Source: Allobosea sp. (lineage in GTDB: Bacteria > Pseudomonadota > Alphaproteobacteria > Rhizobiales > Kaistiaceae). Taken from it: a stretch of 64,000 nt of DNA. The notes beneath the pieces are model-generated. The model worked only from the letters and a program-made list of their open reading frames with translations, was not told the origin of the DNA and did no database searches. Positions within the stretch are counted from its first letter, which is position 1. Each line of letters begins with the position of its first letter. Shown here piece after piece: positions 44,974-53,831 of the stretch. Position numbers and translations under genes: made by a program. The stretch lies in contig JAFKFV010000009.1 in the NCBI GenBank assembly GCA_017307955.1, positions 62,001-126,000 on the forward strand. The letters are read 5' to 3'.

Positions 44974-45369
44974 CTATCCCTTCGGCTGCAGAAGATCCCA
45001 GAGATTGCCGTAGAGATCCTCGAACACCGCGACGGTCGCATAGCTCTCGTGGCGGGGGTGCTCGCGGAAGACGACGCCGCGGGCGAGGAAGACGGCGTGA
45101 TCGCGGGCGAAGTCGTCTGTCTCGAGGAAGAAGCCGACGCGGCCACCCGTCTGGTCGCCGACCCGCTCTGCCTGGCGCGCGCCATCGGCCTTTGCCAGCA
45201 GGAGCCGCGCACCGGCATCGGCCGACGGCGCGACCAGCACCCAGCGCTTGCCGGCTCCAAGCGGCGTATCGGCGAGCAGCGCAAAGCCGAGCTTCTCCGT
45301 GTACCAGGCGATGGCGCGGTCATAGTCGTCCACGACCAGCGTGACGGTGGCGATGCGGGCATTCGGCAT
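44974..45369 (-). CDS. VOC-superfamily (glyoxalase-like) protein
   Basis: 131 aa with two beta-alpha-beta-beta-beta units: VTLVVDDYDRAIAWYTEKLGF in the first and FLETDDFARDHAVFL then EDLYGNLWDLLQP in the second, typical of glyoxalase/bleomycin-resistance/dioxygenase proteins. Probably binds a metal, but the substrate is unknown. Divergent from alr; its tail faces the hydrolase remnant, 8 nt away. Confidence 0.9.
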   Translation of the reverse strand: MPNARIATVTLVVDDYDRAIAWYTEKLGFALLADTPLGAGKRWVLVAPSADAGARLLLAKADGARQAERVGDQTGGRVGFFLETDDFARDHAVFLARGVVFREHPRHESYATVAVFEDLYGNLWDLLQPKG

Positions 45370-45468
45370 GATGGCGGGCGTTCCGATGAGACCTACAAGC
45401 GGGGCGAAATTCGCCGGCCGCGAGACCGGCGCAATAATGTCGCCGGAAATTCGCGTAAAGTCTCGGCC

Positions 45469-46602
45469 ATGGAATCATCGAATTTCGTCACGGCCGGGCG
45501 GGCGCCCGGCGAGGACTGGCGCTGCGGCGGCCGGCTGCTGGTCGACCTCGCGGCGCTCGCCGACAACTGGCGCGCCACGGCGCGGCTCGCGGGGCGCGCC
45601 GAAGCCTCTGCCGTGGTCAAGGGCGACGCCTATGGCATCGGCATCGAGGCGGCGGCGACGGCGCTGGCGGCGGCCGGGTGCCGGACTTTCTTTGTCGCGC
45701 TGCCGTCCGAGGGTCTGCGGCTCCGCCCGCTGCTTCCCGAGGCGCCGATCTATGTGCTGAACGGCCTTCCGCCCGGAGCGGCGGCCGATCTCGCGGAGGC
45801 CGGCCTGCAGCCCGTGCTGGGATCGGCGGAGGAGGTGGACGAATGGGCCACCTACCGTGCCGCGGGCGGAACCGGCGCCGCCGCGCTCCACGTCGATACC
45901 GGCATGCAGCGGCTCGGCGTCACCATCGAGGAGGCGGCGGCGATCGCGCCGAGCGCCAAGGCACTCGGTCTTTCGCTCGTCATGAGCCATCTCGCCGCCG
46001 CCGACCAGCCGGATCATCCGCTGAACGCCGCGCAGCTCGCCCGCTTCCGGTCGGTCGCGAGCGCCTTCGCGGGTTTGCCCGCCTCGCTCTCCAACTCCGC
46101 CGGCCTCCATCTCGGCGAGGATTTCCTGTTCGATCTCGTGCGGCCGGGCATCGCGCTCTACGGCGCACGCTCCACCGCCGCCGCGCCGCCGCTCGCGACC
46201 GTCGTCACCGCCGAGGCGCGGATCGTGCAGGTGCGCGATGTCGCGGCGGCAACCGCGGTCGGCTATGGCGCCAGCGAGCATGTGCGGCGGGCGAGCCGAA
46301 TCGCCATCCTCGGCGCCGGCTATGCGGATGGCTATCACCGCCGTGCTGGTTCGGCCGACGATCGGCCGGGCGCGAGTGTCCATCTGCATGGCCGCCGGGC
46401 GCCGCTGGTCGGGCGGATTTCGATGGACCTGATCGCAGTCGATGTGACGGACATCCCCGAGGTGCGGCGCGGCGATCATGCCGAGCTGTTCGGGCCCCAT
46501 ATCGCGATCGACGAGGTCGCCGAGCGGGCCGAGACGATCGGCTACGAACTGCTCACCGGCCTTGGCCGCCGTTATGAGCGCCATTATCGCGGAGGCGCCT
46601 GA
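45469..46602 (+). CDS. alr: Alanine racemase
   Basis: 377 aa PLP enzyme producing D-alanine for peptidoglycan. SAVVKGDAYGIG contains Lys51, which binds PLP (more commonly VKANAYGHG). HVDTGMQRLG, MSHLAAAD, SNSAG and GYGASEH follow, with VGRISMDLIAVDVTD in the C-terminal beta domain. The start at 45469 is the first ATG that gives a family-like N-terminus. Its stop overlaps the radA start (TGATG). Confidence 0.93.
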   Translation: MESSNFVTAGRAPGEDWRCGGRLLVDLAALADNWRATARLAGRAEASAVVKGDAYGIGIEAAATALAAAGCRTFFVALPSEGLRLRPLLPEAPIYVLNGLPPGAAADLAEAGLQPVLGSAEEVDEWATYRAAGGTGAAALHVDTGMQRLGVTIEEAAAIAPSAKALGLSLVMSHLAAADQPDHPLNAAQLARFRSVASAFAGLPASLSNSAGLHLGEDFLFDLVRPGIALYGARSTAAAPPLATVVTAEARIVQVRDVAAATAVGYGASEHVRRASRIAILGAGYADGYHRRAGSADDRPGASVHLHGRRAPLVGRISMDLIAVDVTDIPEVRRGDHAELFGPHIAIDEVAERAETIGYELLTGLGRRYERHYRGGA

Positions 46603-48059
46603 TGGCCAAGGCGCGCGTTCAGTATATCTGCCAGAACTGCGGCGCGGTCAGCCCGCGCTGGCAAGGCCGCTGCGAGGCCTGCGGCGAGTGGAACACGCTC
46701 GTCGAGGAGAACACCGCCGGCGGCATCGGCGGCGGTCCCGGCCGGGCGCCGCAGAAGGGCCGCGTGGTCGAGCTTCATGCGCTCGCCGGCGAGAGCCGCA
46801 CCCCGCCTCGAATCGCCTCGGGCATCGCCGAGCTCGACCGCGTCACGGGCGGCGGCTTCGTCCGCGGCTCTGCGATCCTGATCGGCGGCGATCCCGGCAT
46901 CGGCAAGTCGACGCTGCTGCTGCAAGCCTCGGCGGCGCTGGCGAAGCGCGGCGAACGGGTCGTCTACATCTCCGGCGAGGAGGCCGTGGCGCAGGTGCGG
47001 CTCAGGGCCGAGCGCATGGGCGTCGCGGCGGCTCCGGTGGCGCTGGCGGCGGAAACCAGCGTCGAGGACATTCTCACCACGCTCGAAGCCGACCGTGCGC
47101 CGGCGCTTGTGATCCTCGATTCCGTGCAGACGCTGTGGACCTCGACCGTCGAGGCGGCGCCGGGAACGGTAACGCAGGTGCGCGCCTCGGCGCAGGCGAT
47201 GATCCGCTATGCCAAGCAGTCGGGCGCCACCGTCATCCTCGTTGGCCATGTGACCAAGGATGGGCAGATCGCAGGCCCGCGCGTCGTCGAGCACATGGTC
47301 GATGCCGTGCTCTATTTCGAGGGCGAGGGCGGTCATCATTTCCGCATCCTCCGCGCGGTGAAGAACCGCTTCGGCGCAACCGACGAAATCGGCGTCTTCG
47401 AGATGACGGGTGGCGGCCTTCGCGAGGTGCCAAACCCGTCGGAACTCTTCCTCGGCGAGCGCAACGCCGCCGCGCCCGGCGCCGCTGTCTTCGCCGGCAT
47501 GGAGGGGACGCGCCCGGTCCTTGTCGAGATCCAGGCGCTGGTCGCGCCCTCCCCGCTCGGCACGCCGCGCCGCGCCGTGGTCGGCTGGGACGGCGGGCGG
47601 CTCGCCATGGTCCTCGCGGTGCTCGAATCGCATTGCGGCGTGAAGCTCGGGCCGCACGACGTCTATCTCGCGGTCGCCGGGGGGCTGCGGATCAACGAGC
47701 CGGCCGCCGATCTCGCGGTCGCGGCGGCGCTGGTCTCGTCGCTCTCCGGTATTGCCCTGCCGGCCGATTGCGTCTATTTCGGCGAAGTCAGCCTGTCCGG
47801 CGCGGTGAGGCCCGTCGTGCATGCCGCGCAGCGCCTCAAGGAGGCGCAGAAGCTGGGTTTCGCCAAGGCCGTCCTGCCCCTCCAGTCGTTGGACAAGGAT
47901 CAGGGCGCCGCCGCGGGGCTGGTCGGGATCGATCAGCTCGCGGGGCTCGTGGCCGCCATCGCCGCATCCGGTCCGCCCACGGGGCGTCCCGCGCAGCGCG
48001 AGACGGGCGGCCGACCGGCGGAACGGCGGCGCGCGGCGATCGTTGCCGACGAGCCGTGA
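46602..48059 (+). CDS. radA: DNA repair protein RadA
   Basis: 485 aa. N-terminal C4 zinc finger (Cys10, 13, 24, 27), RecA-like domain with Walker A GGDPGIGKST (95-104), the RadA-specific KNRFG motif, and a C-terminal Lon-protease-like domain. Acts as a branch-migration helicase in recombination repair. The last ~50 residues are a disordered basic tail. Overlaps alr by 1 nt; cvpA follows 51 nt later. Confidence 0.96.
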   Translation: MAKARVQYICQNCGAVSPRWQGRCEACGEWNTLVEENTAGGIGGGPGRAPQKGRVVELHALAGESRTPPRIASGIAELDRVTGGGFVRGSAILIGGDPGIGKSTLLLQASAALAKRGERVVYISGEEAVAQVRLRAERMGVAAAPVALAAETSVEDILTTLEADRAPALVILDSVQTLWTSTVEAAPGTVTQVRASAQAMIRYAKQSGATVILVGHVTKDGQIAGPRVVEHMVDAVLYFEGEGGHHFRILRAVKNRFGATDEIGVFEMTGGGLREVPNPSELFLGERNAAAPGAAVFAGMEGTRPVLVEIQALVAPSPLGTPRRAVVGWDGGRLAMVLAVLESHCGVKLGPHDVYLAVAGGLRINEPAADLAVAAALVSSLSGIALPADCVYFGEVSLSGAVRPVVHAAQRLKEAQKLGFAKAVLPLQSLDKDQGAAAGLVGIDQLAGLVAAIAASGPPTGRPAQRETGGRPAERRRAAIVADEP

Positions 48060-48110
48060 CAAGACTGGATTGGTCCGCTTGGCAGGGCGGTTCTGGGGGT
48101 AGGCGGAGCG

Positions 48111-48836
48111 ATGTCGGTCACCATCCTTGATGGCGTGGTCGTGGTTGTGGTGCTGATCTCGGCGCTGCTCGCGATGGTGCGCGGCTTCGTCCGAGAAGTG
48201 CTCTCGGTCGTCTCCTGGGTGCTGGCGGCCGTGGCCGCCTTCTATCTCTACAAGCCGCTGTTGCCTTACGTTGAGCCCTATATCGCCAACCGCAACATCG
48301 CGATCATCGCCACCGCCGCGGCGATCTTCTTCATCACGCTGATCGTCGTCAGCTATGTCGCGATGCGGATCTCCGACTTCGTCGTCGACAGCCGGGTCGG
48401 CCTGCTCGACAGGACGCTCGGTTTCGTCTTTGGCGCGGCGCGCGGGCTGCTGATCGTCGTCATCGCCTTCTCCTTCCTCAGCTGGATTCTGTCGGACAAG
48501 CAGCCGGACTGGGTTGCGAATGCGCAGACGGCCCCCATGTTGAAGCGGCTCGGCGAGCGGCTCGTCGCGGCGTTGCCCGAGGATGTCGAGAAGACCATCC
48601 AGGAGCGCCTGCATGGCGCCACCGAGGATGCGGCCCCGACGATCGACGCACCCGCGGATTCGCCGGAGGCTCCGACGCCGCCCGCCGCTGTTCCGCAGGG
48701 CGGCGCCGATCAGCAGGCGCCCAATTACGGCGGCGCAGCCCGCCAGGGCCTCGACCAGCTGATCGACAATGGCGACGGCCCGGCGCAAGAACCGGCCGCG
48801 CCGCAGGGGACGACCGGAGGACAGGCGAAACCGTGA
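48111..48836 (+). CDS. cvpA: CvpA family membrane protein
   Basis: 241 aa with four hydrophobic segments in the first ~125 residues (DGVVVVVVLISALLAMVRGFVREVLSVVSW, IIATAAAIFFITLIVVSYVA, LGFVFGAARGLLIVVIAFSFLSWIL) that match CvpA, followed by a Pro/Ala/Gln/Asp-rich soluble tail. CvpA is needed for colicin V production in E. coli and its true role is in envelope homeostasis. cvpA-purF adjacency is ancient; here the purF frame even overlaps its stop by GTGA. Confidence 0.92.
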   Translation: MSVTILDGVVVVVVLISALLAMVRGFVREVLSVVSWVLAAVAAFYLYKPLLPYVEPYIANRNIAIIATAAAIFFITLIVVSYVAMRISDFVVDSRVGLLDRTLGFVFGAARGLLIVVIAFSFLSWILSDKQPDWVANAQTAPMLKRLGERLVAALPEDVEKTIQERLHGATEDAAPTIDAPADSPEAPTPPAAVPQGGADQQAPNYGGAARQGLDQLIDNGDGPAQEPAAPQGTTGGQAKP

Positions 48837-48871
48837 GGCGCGCGGCCGGCGTATCGGCCGAAGAGGATGGA

Positions 48872-50338
48872 ATGGACGATTTCTCTCTGCTGCCTGCCCA
48901 GCCCGACGACGATCGCTTCCACGAGGAATGCGGCGTCTTCGGTGTTTTCGGCCATCCTGACGCCGCCGCGCTGACGGCGCTCGGCTTGCACGCGCTCCAG
49001 CATCGCGGTCAGGAAGCCGCCGGCATCGCTGCCCATGACGGGCGCCAGTTCTCGATCGAGCGCCATATCGGCCTCGTCGGCGACAACTTCACGCGAAAGG
49101 CCGTGATCGACCGCCTGCCCGGCCACCGCGCCATCGGCCACAACCGCTATTCGACCACCGGCGGCGCCGGACTGCGCAACGTGCAGCCGATGTTCGCCGA
49201 ATTCGCCGGCGGCGGCTTCGCGGTCGCGCATAACGGCAATCTCACCAACGCAATGACGCTGAAGCGCGAGTTGCAGCGCCGCGGCTCGCTATTCCAGTCG
49301 ACGTCGGACACCGAGACGATCATCCATCTGATCGCGACCTCGAACCATGGCCGGCTCCTCGACCGCTTCATCGATGCCATCCGCCGCATCGAGGGCGCCT
49401 ATTCGCTGGTGGCCCTTTCCGAGAAGAAGATGCTCGGCTGCCGCGATCCGCTCGGCGTGCGCCCGCTCGTGCTCGGCCGGCTGGACGACGCCTATATCCT
49501 CGCCTCGGAGACCTGCGCGCTCGACATCATCGGCGCCAGCTATGTCCGCGACATCAATGCCGGCGAGGTGGTGATCATCACGGATGAGGGCATCGAGAGC
49601 CTCTATCCGTTCGAGCGCCAGGCCTCGCGCTTCTGCATCTTCGAATATGTCTATTTCGCGCGGCCGGATTCGGCCGTCGATGGCCGCGGCGTCTATGCCG
49701 TGCGCAAGAATATCGGCGCGGAGCTGGCGCGCGAGAGCGGCATCGCCGCCGACATCGTCGTACCGGTACCCGATTCGGGCGTGCCGGCAGCGATCGGCTA
49801 TGCCGAGGAAGCGGGCATTCCGTTCGATCTCGGCATCATCCGCAACCATTATGTCGGCCGCACCTTCATCGAGCCGACCGATGCCATCCGCCATATGGGC
49901 GTCAAGCTGAAGCACAATGCCAACCGCGCCATCCTGGCCGGCAAGCGCGTCATCCTTGTCGACGATTCCATCGTGCGCGGCACGACCTCGATGAAGATCG
50001 TGCAGATGGTGCGCGACGCCGGCGCGGCCGAAGTGCATATGCGCATCGCCAGCCCGCCGACGACCGACAGCTGCTTCTATGGCGTCGATACGCCGGAGAA
50101 GTCGAAGCTGATCGCCGCGCAGATGAGCGTCGAGGAGATCGGCCGCTACATCAAGGCAGATAGCCTCGCCTTCATTTCGATCGACGGACTCTACCGCGCC
50201 GTCGGCGAGGCGAAGCGCAATGGCGACCTTCCGCAATTCTGCGACGCGTGTTTCACCGGGGAATATCCGACACGCCTCTCCGACTTCGACGACCGCGGCA
50301 AGATCCGCCCGCTGCCGCTGCTCGCCGAGGCGAGCTGA
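48872..50338 (+). CDS. purF: Amidophosphoribosyltransferase
   Basis: 488 aa. First step of purine synthesis: PRPP plus glutamine to phosphoribosylamine. A short propeptide precedes Cys20 (FHEECGVFGVFGH), the N-terminal nucleophile that must be exposed by cleavage. The glutaminase half contains ALQHRGQEAAGI and GHNRYSTTG, and the transferase half has the PRPP loop VILVDDSIVRGTTS. Start 48872 has GAGG 5 nt upstream; a GTG at 48833 overlapping cvpA would add 13 residues. Confidence 0.97.
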   Translation: MDDFSLLPAQPDDDRFHEECGVFGVFGHPDAAALTALGLHALQHRGQEAAGIAAHDGRQFSIERHIGLVGDNFTRKAVIDRLPGHRAIGHNRYSTTGGAGLRNVQPMFAEFAGGGFAVAHNGNLTNAMTLKRELQRRGSLFQSTSDTETIIHLIATSNHGRLLDRFIDAIRRIEGAYSLVALSEKKMLGCRDPLGVRPLVLGRLDDAYILASETCALDIIGASYVRDINAGEVVIITDEGIESLYPFERQASRFCIFEYVYFARPDSAVDGRGVYAVRKNIGAELARESGIAADIVVPVPDSGVPAAIGYAEEAGIPFDLGIIRNHYVGRTFIEPTDAIRHMGVKLKHNANRAILAGKRVILVDDSIVRGTTSMKIVQMVRDAGAAEVHMRIASPPTTDSCFYGVDTPEKSKLIAAQMSVEEIGRYIKADSLAFISIDGLYRAVGEAKRNGDLPQFCDACFTGEYPTRLSDFDDRGKIRPLPLLAEAS

Positions 50339-50352
50339 GGGGCCTCCTCCAG

Positions 50353-50518
50353 AAGGCCCTCACCCCAGCCCTCTCGCAAAGGGAGACGGGGTCTCTCTGA
50401 GTGTGTCCCCCGGTCCGAGCGCCTCCGGCCCGACCGGAGTGTCAGTTTGCCGGTTGCGCGAGGCCACCGAAGGTCATGTCCCCCTCTCCCCTTGGGAGAG
50501 GGCCGGGGTGAGGGCCTT
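50353..50518. repeat. REP/MITE-like palindromic element after purF
   Basis: Two arms, 50353-50375 and 50496-50518, are inverted copies of a 23-bp sequence (AAGGCCCTCACCCC...) with one mismatch, 120 nt apart. The right arm is extended by a perfect 9-bp hairpin (CCCTCTCCC-CTT-GGGAGAGGG). This GC-rich 'CCCTCACCCC...CCCTCTCCC' family is a common dispersed non-coding repeat in proteobacteria. Its 3' location behind purF suggests it acts as, or has landed near, a transcript end. Confidence 0.8.
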
Positions 50519-50618
50519 CACTTCACCTCCTGTCCCACCGGTACCTGACCCCGTTTGCCGCGCCGGGCCGTCATGCTAGAGCCTCAGCCGACACCGCTCA
50601 CCAGCCTGCGAGACGCTC

Positions 50619-51353
50619 ATGACCACCCCTGACTTTTCCGGCCGCCTCGTCGTCGTGACCGGGGCCTCGCGCGGCGTCGGCTGGCAGGTGGCGACGGCGC
50701 TCGGCGCGGCCGGCGCCCATGTCATCGCCATCGCGAAGACGGTGGGCGCGCTGGAGGAGCTCGACGACGCGATCAAGGCCAAGGGCGGCAGCGCGACGCT
50801 GGTGCCGCTCGATCTCCGCGATCTCGACGCGATCGACCGCCTCGGCCTCTCGATCTACGAGCGTTGGGGAAAGCTCGACGCGCTGGTTGGCAATGCCGCT
50901 CTGCTCGGCCTCATCACGCCGGTGACCCATCTCGACCAGAAGGACTGGAACGATGTGATGACGGTCAATGTCACGGCGAACTACCGGCTGATTCGCTCGC
51001 TCGATCCCCTGCTGCGCCTCTCGGATGCCGGCCGAGCGCTGTTCATGACCTCGTCGGTCGGATCGAGCCCGCGCCCGTTCTGGGGCGCCTATGCCGCCTC
51101 CAAGGCGGCGCTGGAGGCGCTGGTGCGCGTCTATGCCGGCGAAGTCGCCTCGACGACGATCCGCGCCAACCTTTTCGATCCGGGCCGGTTGCGCACGCAG
51201 ATGCGCGCCAAGGCGGCGCCGGGCGAGGATCCCGAGACGGTCGCGCTGCCCGCCGTCGTCGTGCCCGATATCCTGAGGATGATCGCGCCCGATTTCACGG
51301 ACAACGGAACGCGCTTCGAGTTCCCGACCCGCACCGTCACCCGGCTCCTCTGA
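50619..51353 (+). CDS. SDR-family NAD(P)-dependent oxidoreductase
   Basis: 244 aa. Cofactor loop TGASRGVGWQVA (about 14-25), Ser145/146 (TSSVGSSP) and YAASK at 158-162, the catalytic triad of classical SDRs. NAALLGLITPV replaces the usual NNAG motif. Substrate unknown. Close to purF but separated by the REP-like element, and convergent with the arylsulfatase. No operon partner. Confidence 0.92.
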   Translation: MTTPDFSGRLVVVTGASRGVGWQVATALGAAGAHVIAIAKTVGALEELDDAIKAKGGSATLVPLDLRDLDAIDRLGLSIYERWGKLDALVGNAALLGLITPVTHLDQKDWNDVMTVNVTANYRLIRSLDPLLRLSDAGRALFMTSSVGSSPRPFWGAYAASKAALEALVRVYAGEVASTTIRANLFDPGRLRTQMRAKAAPGEDPETVALPAVVVPDILRMIAPDFTDNGTRFEFPTRTVTRLL

Positions 51354-51357
51354 AAAC

Positions 51358-51388
51358 GAAAAAGGACGGCCCCGCGGGACCGCCCTTC
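51358..51388. terminator. Imperfect bidirectional terminator between SDR and sulfatase genes
   Basis: AAAAAGGACGGCCCC, GCGGGACCGCCCTT: a long stem with two mismatches, A-rich on one side and T-containing on the other, located between two convergent stops. Weak T-tract, so the efficiency is uncertain. Confidence 0.5.
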
Positions 51389-51412
51389 ATCTCCATCCCG
51401 CCTGCGTGAGAG

Positions 51413-52978
51413 CTACTGGTTGCCCTGCGACCCGGCGGAGACGGCTTCCATCACGCGATCGAGATTGAAGCTGCCGGGCTTCTGGCGCGGCGGGAACTCG
51501 CGGAAGCTCTGCAGCCACTGGGCGACATAGGCGCCGGCCGGCGCGATCGCGAACATGCGATCCATGTACCAGCGTTGGTAGCCCATCGCGTTCTCTTCCT
51601 CGGCGCGCTCGAACGGATCCATGCGCAGATTGGTCAGGAGAGGCGCGCGCAGTTCCTTGAACGGATCCTGCCAGACGCGCAGGCCCTTGGCGTCCTGCTC
51701 GAGGAAGGTCACCTTCCAGTTGTCGTAGCGCAGCGCCGCGACGCTGCCGTCGTCCGTCCAGTAGATGAATTCGTGCCGCGGCCAGGGCGCCTCGCCGCGG
51801 AAGGCCGGGCCGAGGTCATAGCCGTCGAGATGCACCTTGTAGTCGCGGCCACCGATCGTCCGGCCCTTGAGCAACTCTTCCTTGGCCTTCGGATCGCCGG
51901 CGGCGGCGACGAGCGTCGGCAGCATGTCCTCATGCGCGCCGATATCGTTGATCACCGTGCCGGGCTTGATCACGCCCGGCCAGCGGATCACCGTCGGGAC
52001 GCGGTAGCCGCCTTCCCAGTTGGTGTTCTTCTCGCCGCGGAACATGGTCGTGCCGCCGTCGGGCCAGGTGAAGGTCTCGGCGCCGTTGTCGGTCGAGTAC
52101 ATCACGATCGTGTTGTCCTCGATGCCGAGCTTCTTCAGCTCGTCGAGGAGTTCACCGACCATTCCATCATGTTCGACCATGCCGTCGGCATAGACGCCGA
52201 GGCCCGTCTTCCCCTCGGATGAGGGCTTCAAATGCGTGAAGACATGCATGCGGGTGGAATTCCACCACACATAGAAAGGCTTGCCGTCCTCATGCGCCTT
52301 GCGCATGAAATCGAGCGCCGACTTCGTCACTTCCTCGTCGACGGTCTCCATGCGCTTGCGCGTCAGAGGGCCGGTATCGACGATCTTCTGGGTGCCGTCC
52401 GGCAGCGCCCAGGAATGGATGACGCCGCGCGGGCCGAACCTCTTCTTGAAATCCGGCGATGCAGGATAGTCGACGTTCTCGGGCTCTTCCTCTGCATTCA
52501 GATGGTAGAGATTGCCGAAGAACTCGTCGAAGCCATGCGCCGTCGGCAGCATCTCGTCGCGGTCGCCGAGATGATTCTTGCCGAACTGGCCGGTGGCGTA
52601 GCCGAGCGGGCGCAGCAGCGTCGCGATGGTCGGATCCTCGGGGCGCATGCCTTCCGGCGTCCCCGGCAGGCCGACCTTGGTCAATCCGGTGCGGATCGGC
52701 GATTGGCCGGTGATGAAGGCGGCGCGGCCGGCGGTGCAGCTCTGCTGGCCGTACCAGTCGGTGAACAGCGCGCCGTCATGGGCGATCTGGTCGATATTGG
52801 GCGTGCGATAGCCCATCATGCCGTTGTTGTAGGCGCTGATGTTGAAGCCGCCGATGTCGTCGCCCCAGATCACCAGGATATTGGGCTTCCCGGACGCGGC
52901 CTCGGCATCCAGGGGCATCATCGCGGCTCCGCCGGCAATGCAGATTCCGGCCAGCGCCGAAGCGATCAGGCGTCTCAT
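51413..52978 (-). CDS. Arylsulfatase (formylglycine type)
   Basis: 521 aa with a signal peptide ending AEA, so periplasmic. PNILVIWGDDIGGFNIS is the metal site, CTAGRAAFITG (Cys81) the formylglycine motif C-x-A/P-x-R that must be oxidised by a maturase, and GQFGKNHLGD the conserved catalytic block. It hydrolyses sulfate esters, probably as a sulfur source. The maturase gene is not in this window. GGGGAG stands 7 nt before the ATG at 52978. Divergent from a Crp-type regulator that likely controls it. Confidence 0.92.
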   Translation of the reverse strand: MRRLIASALAGICIAGGAAMMPLDAEAASGKPNILVIWGDDIGGFNISAYNNGMMGYRTPNIDQIAHDGALFTDWYGQQSCTAGRAAFITGQSPIRTGLTKVGLPGTPEGMRPEDPTIATLLRPLGYATGQFGKNHLGDRDEMLPTAHGFDEFFGNLYHLNAEEEPENVDYPASPDFKKRFGPRGVIHSWALPDGTQKIVDTGPLTRKRMETVDEEVTKSALDFMRKAHEDGKPFYVWWNSTRMHVFTHLKPSSEGKTGLGVYADGMVEHDGMVGELLDELKKLGIEDNTIVMYSTDNGAETFTWPDGGTTMFRGEKNTNWEGGYRVPTVIRWPGVIKPGTVINDIGAHEDMLPTLVAAAGDPKAKEELLKGRTIGGRDYKVHLDGYDLGPAFRGEAPWPRHEFIYWTDDGSVAALRYDNWKVTFLEQDAKGLRVWQDPFKELRAPLLTNLRMDPFERAEEENAMGYQRWYMDRMFAIAPAGAYVAQWLQSFREFPPRQKPGSFNLDRVMEAVSAGSQGNQ

Positions 52979-53067
52979 GGCGTTTCTCCCCTCTCGGTGA
53001 GGCGGGTGCAGCACGGCGCGCCGGTCCCCCGACGAGCGACAGCCATGCCTCGCACCCGCCCCTGGCG

Positions 53068-53096
53068 TTGCCTAGCACGCGTCAGGATGGGAGACT
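53068..53096 (+). promoter_or_regulatory. Weak candidate promoter of the Crp-type regulator
   Basis: TTGCCT, 17 nt, GAGACT. The -10 coincides with the first bases of the inverted repeat at 53091-53116. Only three to four of six positions match in each hexamer, so this is tentative. Confidence 0.25.
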
Positions 53097-53116
53097 GTCC
53101 GCCGACGGACAGTCTC
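53091..53116. promoter_or_regulatory. 26-nt inverted repeat, probable operator of Crp/sulfatase pair
   Basis: GAGACTGTCCG, spacer CCGA, CGGACAGTCTC: a perfect 11-bp inverted repeat in the 151-nt gap between the divergent arylsulfatase and regulator genes, ending 13 nt before the regulator's start. Its position suits an operator for autoregulation or a leader hairpin that could block the GGGGAG ribosome site just after it. Confidence 0.6.
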
Positions 53117-53129
53117 GGGGGAGATTGCT

Positions 53130-53828
53130 ATGACGACGCTGGATGCGGCGCGCGAACTCGCCGGCCGTTCCGCCTGGCTCGTAGGTGCCGAACCGCAGTT
53201 CCGGCGCGCGGTGCTGGAACGCTGCGTGCTGCAGCATTTCGAGCCGCATCAGGTGATCTATGCCGTCGGCGATGGTCCAGGCGGCATTCACTGCCTGATA
53301 TCGGGCAGCGTCCGGGTCAGCCTCGCCTCGGCGGAAAGCGGGCCGTTCTTCAGCCATCTCATGCGGCCGGGAACCTGGATCGGCGAGGGGCCGCTTATCA
53401 CGCGTCAGCCGCGACTGGTCGGCCTTTCGGCAGGGCGCCGCAGCGCGGTGATGCTGCTGCCACTGCCGGCGATCCAGTCGCTGCTCGATACCTATCCGGC
53501 CGGCTGGCATGCCATCGCCATGCTGACCTTCGTCAATCTGCAGACGGCGGTGATGGTGCTCAACGATCTGATGATCCGCGACGACACCAAGCGGCTCATC
53601 GCGACGCTCTTGCGGCTGTCGGGCCACCGCTTCGTCAGTCCCGCGGAATCAGACCCGATCGCTCTCGATCTCAGCCAGGACGACCTCGCCACGATGGCGA
53701 ATCTGGCCCGCTCGACGACGCTCGCGATCCTGCACCGCTTGGCCGAGGCCGAACTCATCCGCCTCGACTATCGCCATATCGTCGTCCTGGAGCCGGAGCG
53801 GCTGCGCCGGATGCTCAAGACGGACTAG
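53130..53828 (+). CDS. Crp/Fnr family transcriptional regulator
   Basis: 232 aa. The N-terminal cyclic-nucleotide-fold domain (about 20-135: CVLQHFEPHQVIYAVGDGPGGIHCLISGSVRVSL) lacks the glycine-rich phosphate loop of true CRP, so it may sense another ligand or none. The C-terminal winged helix is DLSQDDLATMANLARSTTLAILHRLAEAELIRL. GGGGAG lies 7 nt upstream. Divergent from the arylsulfatase, with a perfect palindrome between them; it probably regulates the sulfatase and itself. Confidence 0.9.
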   Translation: MTTLDAARELAGRSAWLVGAEPQFRRAVLERCVLQHFEPHQVIYAVGDGPGGIHCLISGSVRVSLASAESGPFFSHLMRPGTWIGEGPLITRQPRLVGLSAGRRSAVMLLPLPAIQSLLDTYPAGWHAIAMLTFVNLQTAVMVLNDLMIRDDTKRLIATLLRLSGHRFVSPAESDPIALDLSQDDLATMANLARSTTLAILHRLAEAELIRLDYRHIVVLEPERLRRMLKTD

Positions 53829-53831
53829 AGC

